A model generated the notes under the pieces. It ran no database searches. It was given only the letters and a program-made list of their open reading frames with translations, and was not told where the DNA came from. 5,543 bases of DNA from Candidatus Pelagibacter sp. (GTDB lineage: Bacteria > Pseudomonadota > Alphaproteobacteria > Pelagibacterales > Pelagibacteraceae): NCBI GenBank assembly GCA_013204495.1, contig JABMNQ010000177.1, positions 1 through 5,543 of the forward strand, read 5' to 3'. Every line of letters starts with the position of its first letter. Position 1 is the stretch's first letter. The translations under genes and the position numbers were made by a program. Shown here in pieces: positions 1 through 5,543 of the stretch.

Positions 1-719
1 ACAATAGCAAAAAATAAAGTCACTACTGTTGGAGAGCCTTCGTATACGTCTGGTGCCCACATGTGAAATGGTACTGCTGATATCTTAAATGCCAAACCAA
101 CAAGTATAAAAACTATTCCAAATGTTAAACCATAATGAGAGGAATTCATTGTATCTCCAATAACATCAAAATTAGTAGACCCTGAAAATCCATATACTAA
201 AGAACATCCGTATAATAATAAACCAGATGAGAGAGCACTTAAAACAAAATATTTAAGTCCAGACTCTGATGATTTTAATTGGTCTCTATTAAATGATGCC
301 AAAACATATAAAGCTAAAGATTGAAGTTCAAGACCAATATAGAAAACCATAAGGTCGTTTGAGCTAATCATCACCATCATTCCTAAAATTGATGAGAGTA
401 TTAGAACTGGGTATTCTATTAAAAAAATTTTAAATATCTTTAAATATCTTGTTGATATCGATAAAACAAATCCACCTGCTAGAATTGTGAGAATTTTCAT
501 AAATGACGAAAGCTGATCTACAACGAAACCCCCATTAAATAATGAAATATTCTGATTTGATGAATTATTATAAATCAAAACACCAGTAATTAATAAAGAC
601 ACCACTGAAAGATTATGAACAATATCAGAGCTATTTTTTTTAAAAACTCCAAGAAGGAGTAAAAACATTATAGATAATGAGATAAAAATTTCAGGGAGAA
701 TAAAGTTTAAATTAGTCAT
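1..719 (-). CDS. nuoN: NADH-quinone oxidoreductase subunit N (NuoN), 3'-partial
   Basis: This is the ND2-type, Mrp-antiporter-like subunit of complex I, the proton-channel subunit next to NuoK. Reading from the ATG at 719, the frame stays open to the window edge and gives 239 residues, about half of a typical NuoN (about 480). The start reads MTNLNFILPEIFIS, the usual LPE motif. Helices lie at about residues 4-23, 36-50, 69-89, 102-120, 122-142, 154-178 and 198-222, with an eighth beginning near 230. E131 (TM5, IGLELQSLALYVL), K156 (SGLKYFVLSAL), K212 (TM7, LAFKISAVPFH) and H219 are present, equivalent to E. coli E133, K158, K217 and H224. MWAPDVYEGSPTVVT is diagnostic of NuoN as opposed to NuoL or NuoM. 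The start overlaps the nuoM stop by one base (TAATG) and has its own ribosome site inside nuoM. The C-terminal half, including the TM12 lysine, lies outside the window. Confidence 0.96.
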   Translation of the reverse strand, partial: MTNLNFILPEIFISLSIMFLLLLGVFKKNSSDIVHNLSVVSLLITGVLIYNNSSNQNISLFNGGFVVDQLSSFMKILTILAGGFVLSISTRYLKIFKIFLIEYPVLILSSILGMMVMISSNDLMVFYIGLELQSLALYVLASFNRDQLKSSESGLKYFVLSALSSGLLLYGCSLVYGFSGSTNFDVIGDTMNSSHYGLTFGIVFILVGLAFKISAVPFHMWAPDVYEGSPTVVTLFFAI

Positions 720-2212
720 TAATTTATTACCTCTGGCATATACATATTTAAGTTAAAATTATACATCTCTATTAAATCTTTTACTGAGATTTCAATCGTA
801 TTAATAATGGGTTCAGGATAAAAGCCAAAGAATAATACTGGGATTGCTAAACACCATAAAATAAATTTTTCAGAATTATCAAGGTCAGGCATTTTTAAAA
901 GGTCTTTATTTATAACCTCACCAAATACTACCCTTCTATATAACCACAACATATATGCAGCACCAAAAATAACACCCAAACTCGCTATAACAGCGACTAA
1001 AAAATTATCTTTAAAAGCACCCGTTAATATTAAGAATTCACCAATAAAACCACTTGTGCCAGGTAAGCCTAATGCCGCTAAAGTAAACAACATAAATAAA
1101 ATAGAATATTTAGGCATAACAGATACCAGTCCACCATATGTTGCTATTAACCTTGAGTGCATACGGTCATACACAACCCCTACACATAAAAATAGTGCCG
1201 CAGAAACTAAACCATGACTAATCATTTGAACTATACTTCCTTCAATACCTTGTTGAGTAATTGTAAAAATACCCAAAGTAACAAAGCCCATGTGAGCAAC
1301 AGAAGAATATGCTATTAATTTTTTCATCTCTTCCTGCATTAACGCTACAAGTGACGTATAGACAATTGCAATTAAGCTTAAAACATAGACTAGTGGGGTA
1401 AATAACTCAGAGGCTACTGGGAAAAGTCCTAAAGAAAATCTGATAAAACCATAGCCAGCCATTTTAAGCAATATAGCTGCTAGTAAAACGGATCCAGCAG
1501 TTGGTGCTTCTACGTGAGCATCGGGTAGCCAAGTATGCACTGGCCACATTGGCGTTTTAACAGCAAATGAACTAAAAAAAGCAAGCCACAATAAATTTTG
1601 ATATTTGGTATCTATACCAATCTCATAAAGTTGAGTTATGTCTGTAGTTCCAGATATCCAGTAAATAGATATTATCGCTATCAACATCAATACAGAGCCT
1701 AAGAGTGTATATAAAAAAAATTTAAATGCTGAATAAACTCTTCTTGTGCCACCCCAAATTCCAATTATTAAAAACATAGGTATTAAGCCAGCTTCGAAAA
1801 ATAAATAAAATATAACCAAATCTAATGAGCAAAAAACTCCTATCATTAGACATTCCATTATTAAAATAGCTATTAAAAAATCTCTTAATCTATATTTAAC
1901 AGTATTGTTAACTGATATTATGCAGAGAGGAGTTATCAGTGAAGTTAAAACAATAAATAAAATTGATATACCGTCAACCCCTACTTTATAATTAACAAAA
2001 CCTTTTAACCACTCTCTATCCTCAACAAACTGAAAGCTCGATGTGGTTGGATCAAATTGATACCAAAGGTATAAAGAAATTAAAAAATTAACAAACGATG
2101 TAAATAATGCAACATATTTTCCTGTGTTCGAATTTTTATCTTTTGAAAAAAGTAAAAATAAAGAACCAATTAGAGGAAGTAAAATTAGAGAAGATAAAAT
2201 TGGAAAATTCAT
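719..2212 (-). CDS. nuoM: NADH-quinone oxidoreductase subunit M (NuoM)
   Basis: This is the ND4-type, Mrp-antiporter-like subunit in the membrane arm of complex I, between NuoN and NuoL, forming a proton channel. It has 497 residues, close to the usual size (E. coli 509), and is almost entirely hydrophobic, consistent with 14 membrane helices. Functional residues seen are E140 (TM5, LFFEAGLIPMF), K219 (TM7, FAVKTPMWPVHTWLPDAH), K250 (AILLKMAGYG), H333 and E392 (GFIGEF). They match E. coli E144, K234, K265 and E407 at nearly constant offset, so no helix is missing. The VEAPTAGSVLLA and EEMKKLIAYSSVAHMGF blocks are diagnostic of the family. The ATG at 2212 overlaps the nuoL stop by one base (TAATG). 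The preceding 20 bases are AT-rich without a Shine-Dalgarno sequence, so reinitiation after nuoL is the likely mode. The last roughly 15 residues after the final helix are not recognisably conserved. Confidence 0.98.
   Translation of the reverse strand: MNFPILSSLILLPLIGSLFLLFSKDKNSNTGKYVALFTSFVNFLISLYLWYQFDPTTSSFQFVEDREWLKGFVNYKVGVDGISILFIVLTSLITPLCIISVNNTVKYRLRDFLIAILIMECLMIGVFCSLDLVIFYLFFEAGLIPMFLIIGIWGGTRRVYSAFKFFLYTLLGSVLMLIAIISIYWISGTTDITQLYEIGIDTKYQNLLWLAFFSSFAVKTPMWPVHTWLPDAHVEAPTAGSVLLAAILLKMAGYGFIRFSLGLFPVASELFTPLVYVLSLIAIVYTSLVALMQEEMKKLIAYSSVAHMGFVTLGIFTITQQGIEGSIVQMISHGLVSAALFLCVGVVYDRMHSRLIATYGGLVSVMPKYSILFMLFTLAALGLPGTSGFIGEFLILTGAFKDNFLVAVIASLGVIFGAAYMLWLYRRVVFGEVINKDLLKMPDLDNSEKFILWCLAIPVLFFGFYPEPIINTIEISVKDLIEMYNFNLNMYMPEVIN
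729..734 (-). promoter_or_regulatory. Ribosome binding site of nuoN
   Basis: AGAGGT on the coding strand (GAGGT matches the anti-Shine-Dalgarno complement) lies 9 bases before the ATG at 719, inside the last codons of nuoM. It supports the start at 719 and indicates that NuoN translation does not rely solely on reinitiation at the TAATG junction. Confidence 0.6.
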
Positions 2213-4125
2213 TAGTTCAAAATTAAAAAGGTTAATAATGCAGAAAATCCTAACAATATCATGAATGCATATTGGTAGATAAATCCACTTTGAAATTTAC
2301 TTGCTTTTAAAGATAAATTTTTAATCAATAAAGAAACTCCATCTGGACCAAATTTGTCAATAATTTTAACATCAATAACTTTCCAAAAAAATAAGCCTAT
2401 TTTTTTTGAAGATTGAATGAATAAAACTTCATAAAGTTCATCAAAATACCATTTGTTTATTAAAAAATTATACATTGGTTTGTTAGATTGAACGATCTGG
2501 TATGGAACGCTTTTTTCTTTCACAAATAAATAATAAGCAATTGGTATTGATATCAGCACTAACACTGGAGTTGTTAAAAGAAGCCACAATGGCGGATGTT
2601 CTGTGCTTAAAGGATTTAAAAATTTAATAGAATTTCCCCAAAAAATATTATCCTCTCCATGACCAATAAATAAATCTCTAAATAAAAAACCAACAAAAAT
2701 AGCACCAATAGCAAGAACAAATAACGGTAAAAGCATTATCAAGGGCGACTCGTGAATTTCTTTAATGTCAATTTTTTTATTATTATATTCACCATGAAAT
2801 GTTTTAAAAATTAATCTCCAAGAATAAATTGAAGTTAAAACAGCTGTTAGAATACCAACACCAGCTGCATAATATCCAGTGGTATTACCTTTAAGGTATG
2901 CAAACTCTATAATCGCATCTTTTGAATAAAAACCTGATAAAAAGGGAAAGCCTGTAAGGGCCAATGTACCAATAATCATAAAAATATACGTATAAGGTAG
3001 TTTTTTGTAAACACCTCCCATTTGGTTAATATCCTGTTCATCTTTGAACGAATGAATAACAGACCCTGATCCTAAAAAAAGTAATGCTTTAAAAAATGCG
3101 TGTGTAAATAGATGAAACATTGCAACATTGTATGCACCTACCCCAGCAGCAAAAAACATATAGCCCAACTGACTACATGTGGAGTATGCAATAATTTTTT
3201 TAATATCAGTTTGAACCAGGGCAACTGTTGCTGCAAAAAATGCAGTCGTCATACCTACAACAGTGATTAAATTTAAAGTTAATGGTGAGTATTCAAAAAT
3301 TGGTGAACATCTAACGACTAAAAAAACCCCTGCTGTAACCATGGTCGCTGCATGGATTAAGGCTGATACAGGTGTTGGCCCTTCCATTGCATCTGGTAAC
3401 CAAGTGTGGAGGAATATTTGTGCTGACTTTCCCATTGCACCAATAAATAAAAGAATACAAATTAGATCAACAGCCTTAACATCAAAACCTAAAAAAGATA
3501 AATTTTTATCGACAATTTGTGGAATTTGGTTAAATACATCAGAATAGTTTACCGTTCCAAATAAATAAAAAATTAGAAATATTCCTAGCGCAAAACCAAA
3601 GTCACCTACTCTATTAACTACAAAAGCTTTGATGGCAGCTGCATTGGCTGAATCCTTTTTAAACCAAAAACCAATTAAAAAATAGGAACAAAGACCCACC
3701 CCCTCCCAGCCAAAAAATAACTGAAGAAAATTATCAGAGGTTACCAATGTTAACATTGAAAATGTGAAAAGAGATAAGTAGGCCATAAATCTAGGTTTAT
3801 GTGGGTCATGAGACATATAGCCGATCGAATAAATATGAACTAAAGCAGAAACTAGCGTCACAACAACTAACATTAAAGATGACAATGCATCAACTTTTAT
3901 AGACCAATTAACATCTAAAGTTCCAGAGTTAATCCATTTCGCTACAACAACATTACTTTCATAACCATTAACGATAACACTGTAAAACAATACCAAAGAA
4001 AGTATTGCCGAAATTGACACGAAAACGCTGGTAATAATTTCAGAGTTTCTGTCTCCTAAAAATTTTCCCAAAAACCCTGAAGTAATTGAAGCTATTAAAG
4101 GAAGAAATAATAGTGCAATTTCCAT
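2212..4125 (-). CDS. nuoL: NADH-quinone oxidoreductase subunit L (NuoL)
   Basis: This is the ND5-type, Mrp-antiporter-like subunit at the distal end of the complex I membrane arm, forming one of its proton channels. It has 637 residues, within the usual range of about 600-700. The N-terminal ND5 domain (about residues 60-115, ending HIYSIGYMSHDP) is followed by the proton-translocating core. Key residues seen are E141 (TM5, FGWEGVGLCSY), K233 (TM7, MGKSAQIFLHTWLPDAMEGP), H258 (ALIHAATMV), H338 and H342 (MFHLFTHAFFKALLF), and K402-D403 (SGFYSKDAI, TM12). These correspond to E. coli E144, K229, H254, H334, H338 and K399-D400. The C-terminal part has a long segment from about residue 535 containing NKWYFDELYE and IDKFGPDG, typical of the lateral helix, then a last helix near residues 615-636. 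The ATG at 4125 follows an AAGGA ribosome site that overlaps the end of nuoK. The TAA shares one base with the nuoM start. Confidence 0.98.
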   Translation of the reverse strand: MEIALLFLPLIASITSGFLGKFLGDRNSEIITSVFVSISAILSLVLFYSVIVNGYESNVVVAKWINSGTLDVNWSIKVDALSSLMLVVVTLVSALVHIYSIGYMSHDPHKPRFMAYLSLFTFSMLTLVTSDNFLQLFFGWEGVGLCSYFLIGFWFKKDSANAAAIKAFVVNRVGDFGFALGIFLIFYLFGTVNYSDVFNQIPQIVDKNLSFLGFDVKAVDLICILLFIGAMGKSAQIFLHTWLPDAMEGPTPVSALIHAATMVTAGVFLVVRCSPIFEYSPLTLNLITVVGMTTAFFAATVALVQTDIKKIIAYSTCSQLGYMFFAAGVGAYNVAMFHLFTHAFFKALLFLGSGSVIHSFKDEQDINQMGGVYKKLPYTYIFMIIGTLALTGFPFLSGFYSKDAIIEFAYLKGNTTGYYAAGVGILTAVLTSIYSWRLIFKTFHGEYNNKKIDIKEIHESPLIMLLPLFVLAIGAIFVGFLFRDLFIGHGEDNIFWGNSIKFLNPLSTEHPPLWLLLTTPVLVLISIPIAYYLFVKEKSVPYQIVQSNKPMYNFLINKWYFDELYEVLFIQSSKKIGLFFWKVIDVKIIDKFGPDGVSLLIKNLSLKASKFQSGFIYQYAFMILLGFSALLTFLILN

Positions 4126-4126
4126 A

Positions 4127-4438
4127 TTATCCTTTCAAACTATCAATTTTTTCAACGTCAATAGTTGATGAGTTACGATAATATACCACAATAATTGCCA
4201 ACCCTATTGCAGCTTCAGCTGCGGCAACTGTTAAAATAAATAGAGTAAAAATTTGTCCAGATATATCGTTTAAGAATATAGAAAACGAAACTAGGTTAAT
4301 ATTAACTGCAAGCAAAATAAGCTCAATGCTCATTAATATTACAATGATATTTTTTCTATTTAAGAATAATCCAACTATACCGATAGTAAATATAATGGCT
4401 GCTAATGTAAGGTAGTGCCCTAGACCAATATCAATCAT
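4127..4438 (-). CDS. nuoK: NADH-quinone oxidoreductase subunit K (NuoK)
   Basis: This is the ND4L-type subunit of complex I, a small three-helix membrane protein between NuoJ and NuoN. It takes part in coupling quinone chemistry to proton movement. It has 103 residues from the ATG at 4438, matching the family length of about 100. Helices lie at about residues 9-26, 31-54 and 63-87. The two conserved buried glutamates are present: E39 in MSIELIL and E75 in AAAEAAIG, equivalent to E. coli E36 and E72. The NRKN loop and SGQIF segment are also typical. The frame can be extended upstream to a TTG at 4471, but the ATG is preferred: [10 protein letters not shown] matches the normal NuoK N-terminus and a good ribosome site precedes it. 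The first 8 bases overlap the end of nuoJ (ATGATTGA), and the TAA lies one base before nuoL. Confidence 0.97.
   Translation of the reverse strand: MIDIGLGHYLTLAAIIFTIGIVGLFLNRKNIIVILMSIELILLAVNINLVSFSIFLNDISGQIFTLFILTVAAAEAAIGLAIIVVYYRNSSTIDVEKIDSLKG
4130..4134 (-). promoter_or_regulatory. Ribosome binding site of nuoL
   Basis: AAGGA on the coding strand lies 4 bases before the ATG at 4125. It overlaps the last codons of nuoK, just ahead of the nuoK TAA. The spacing is short but plausible, and it supports the start at 4125, which also gives a normal NuoL N-terminus. Confidence 0.6.
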
Positions 4439-5063
4439 CAACTTTAACTCCTTTATTGCTTTCAACTTCAATCAATTCAACGCTATCTGATCGTTCCCTT
4501 GATATTTGACTAAAATAAGATTGTCTCTTAACGCCAGATCTCTGTCTAAATGTAAGAACGATAGCACCAATCATTGCAACCAATAATATCATTCCACTTA
4601 ACTGGAAAACATGAATGTAATCTGTATAAAGTACGTAGCCAATTGAATGAGTGTTGCTAATATTATTGTCTATATTTAAAGACATAGCTGAAACGACATC
4701 CGGTTTGTATTTCCAGCCACCAATTACTATGATCAATTCGAAAAATATAATGACACTAACAATTAAACCAATTGGAATATGTTTTGAACTTTCTTTGGCA
4801 GCAAACCACTGATTTTTTTGTTGTGCAACATTAAGCATCATGACAACAAATAAAAACAGAACAGCGACCGCACCTACGTAAACAATCAACATAATCATAC
4901 CTAAAAACTCTGCACCTATCATTATGAATAGACATGAAATGCTTATAAAATCTAAAATTAGAAAAAAAACTGAGTGTACTGTATTTTTGGAAACGGTAAC
5001 CATGACCGCTGAAACTATTGCTATTAGTGCAAATAAATAAAAAAAAATTGCGTGTGCTAACAT
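4431..5063 (-). CDS. nuoJ: NADH-quinone oxidoreductase subunit J (NuoJ)
   Basis: This is the ND6-type membrane subunit of complex I (210 residues), which lies beside NuoK and NuoA and links the quinone-binding region to the proton-translocating subunits. Five hydrophobic segments are visible, at about residues 4-24, 30-49, 53-78, 97-116 and 153-172. TM3 holds the most conserved ND6 block, [21 protein letters not shown], with E52, Y62 and G64. In the family this helix carries the pi-bulge that rearranges during turnover. The last membrane segment reads [19 protein letters not shown], close to alphaproteobacterial NuoJ. A charged tail of roughly 38 residues follows, longer than in E. coli NuoJ (184 residues in total). 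The ATG at 5063 lies two bases after the nuoI stop. I see no Shine-Dalgarno sequence ahead of it, so coupling to nuoI translation is likely. The TGA stop at 4433-4431 lies inside nuoK. Confidence 0.96.
   Translation of the reverse strand: MLAHAIFFYLFALIAIVSAVMVTVSKNTVHSVFFLILDFISISCLFIMIGAEFLGMIMLIVYVGAVAVLFLFVVMMLNVAQQKNQWFAAKESSKHIPIGLIVSVIIFFELIIVIGGWKYKPDVVSAMSLNIDNNISNTHSIGYVLYTDYIHVFQLSGMILLVAMIGAIVLTFRQRSGVKRQSYFSQISRERSDSVELIEVESNKGVKVDD
4448..4453 (-). promoter_or_regulatory. Ribosome binding site of nuoK
   Basis: AAGGAG on the coding strand lies 9 bases before the ATG at 4438, the best Shine-Dalgarno match in the window. It sits inside the nuoJ tail, where it is read as part of the Lys-Gly-Val codons. 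It supports ATG 4438 as the nuoK start over the upstream in-frame TTG at 4471. Confidence 0.8.
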
Positions 5064-5065
5064 AA

Positions 5066-5543
5066 TTATCTATGGGGGCTATCAGCCTTAATATTTGCTG
5101 CTAAAATATTTTCCCATCTATCTCCGTTATCTAATAATTTTTCTTTATTATAATAAAGTTCTTCTCTTGTTTCTGTTGCAAACTCAAAATTTGGTCCTAG
5201 AACGATAGCGTCTACAGGGCAAGATTCCTCACAAAGTCCACAATAAATGCACTTCATCATATCAATATCGTATCTAGTAGTTTTTCTACTACCATCTTCT
5301 CTCTCAGAAGATTCAATGGTGATAGCTTGAGCTGGACAGACGGCTTCACACAATTTACAAGCAATACATCTTTCTTCACCGTTTGGATATCTACGTAAGG
5401 CAAGTTCACCTCTAAAACGTGGGCTAATTTTTCCTTTTTCAAAGGGATAGTTAATTGTTTTTTTGGGTTTAAAAACTTCTCTTAAAGCAATTTTTAATCC
5501 AGCTAAAAAATCTAATAAAAAAATTGTTTTAAATATTCTTGAA
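5066..5543 (-). CDS. nuoI: NADH-quinone oxidoreductase subunit I (NuoI), 5'-partial
   Basis: This is the TYKY-type ferredoxin-like subunit of complex I, which relays electrons through clusters N6a and N6b to the terminal cluster near the quinone site. The frame stays open to the window edge and gives 158 residues before the TAA at 5068-5066. Compared with alphaproteobacterial NuoI (about 160 residues), only a handful of N-terminal residues should be missing. Numbering from the first full codon (5542), a hydrophobic, amphipathic N-terminal segment (about residues 3-20) precedes the conserved YPFEKG, SPRFRGE and RRYPNGEER blocks. Two CxxCxxCxxxCP motifs follow: C59/C62/C65/C69 and C98/C101/C104/C108. 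All eight cluster ligands are present. The tail contains [14 protein letters not shown], typical of the family. A TTG at 5353, inside the first cysteine motif, is not the start; it encodes the leucine of CKLCEAVC. The gene ends two bases before nuoJ. Confidence 0.97.
   Translation of the reverse strand, partial: SRIFKTIFLLDFLAGLKIALREVFKPKKTINYPFEKGKISPRFRGELALRRYPNGEERCIACKLCEAVCPAQAITIESSEREDGSRKTTRYDIDMMKCIYCGLCEESCPVDAIVLGPNFEFATETREELYYNKEKLLDNGDRWENILAANIKADSPHR

Noticed and set aside
3263..3547. Open frame of 94 codons on the plus strand inside nuoL.
   Set aside because: It lies wholly antisense to a highly conserved part of nuoL (TM6-TM8 region), its product resembles no family I recognise, and it has no context of its own. 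It is a shadow of the nuoL frame.
5039..5047. Homopolymer of nine A (plus strand) near the nuoJ start, with runs of eight T near 2400-2407 (nuoL) and 634-641 (nuoN), as possible slippage or programmed frameshift sites.
   Set aside because: All three frames continue normally through the runs with conserved protein on both sides. Such runs are expected in AT-rich coding DNA and there is no out-of-frame extension to gain.
5077..5087. Small inverted repeat GGCT-ATC-AGCC just upstream of nuoJ, a possible hairpin or terminator.
   Set aside because: The stem is only four base pairs, it lies in the coding end of nuoI, and no T-run follows it. Chance occurrence is likely.
5257..5442. Open frame of 61 codons on the minus strand overlapping nuoI.
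   Set aside because: It is in a different frame from nuoI across the conserved cysteine motifs, where nuoI is clearly the real gene.
1..5543. A hidden novel system, inserted cargo gene or mobile element among the nuo genes.
   Set aside because: Essentially every base is accounted for by the six nuo genes in canonical order. There is no spare room, no inverted terminal repeats, no composition shift and no unknown open frame with plausible coding character.

Overview
The window is a gene-dense slice of a bacterial respiratory complex I (NDH-1, proton-pumping NADH:quinone oxidoreductase) operon. It is read entirely from the minus strand, so transcription runs from high to low coordinates. In that order the genes are nuoI (its first few codons lie beyond base 5543), nuoJ, nuoK, nuoL, nuoM and nuoN (only the first 239 codons, cut off at base 1). 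This is the canonical I-J-K-L-M-N order with no inserted genes.

Packing is extreme. Only three bases are non-coding: two between nuoI and nuoJ and one between nuoK and nuoL. nuoJ and nuoK overlap by 8 bases, and nuoL/nuoM and nuoM/nuoN each overlap by one base in a TAATG stop-start junction. I see no promoter, terminator, RNA gene, mobile element, CRISPR array or long repeat, and no stretch without a gene.

Together the products form most of the membrane arm plus one peripheral-arm subunit. NuoI carries two [4Fe-4S] clusters (N6a, N6b) that pass electrons towards the quinone site. NuoJ and NuoK lie between the quinone module and the antiporter-like subunits. NuoN, NuoM and NuoL are the three Mrp-antiporter-like proton-translocating subunits, with NuoL at the distal end carrying the long lateral helix. 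Every key charged residue I checked (the TM5 glutamates, the TM7 lysines, and the terminal Lys or Glu in NuoL and NuoM) is present, so the genes look functional.

The DNA is strongly AT-rich (roughly one third G+C by eye). NuoI ([28 protein letters not shown] block) and NuoJ (AMIGAIVLT followed by GVKRQ) look alphaproteobacterial. A streamlined marine alphaproteobacterium such as a SAR11/Pelagibacter-like lineage fits the AT bias and near-zero spacing, but this is inference and a related AT-rich lineage is possible. I found no sign of a novel system. This is ordinary core metabolism, and the findings below are minor.
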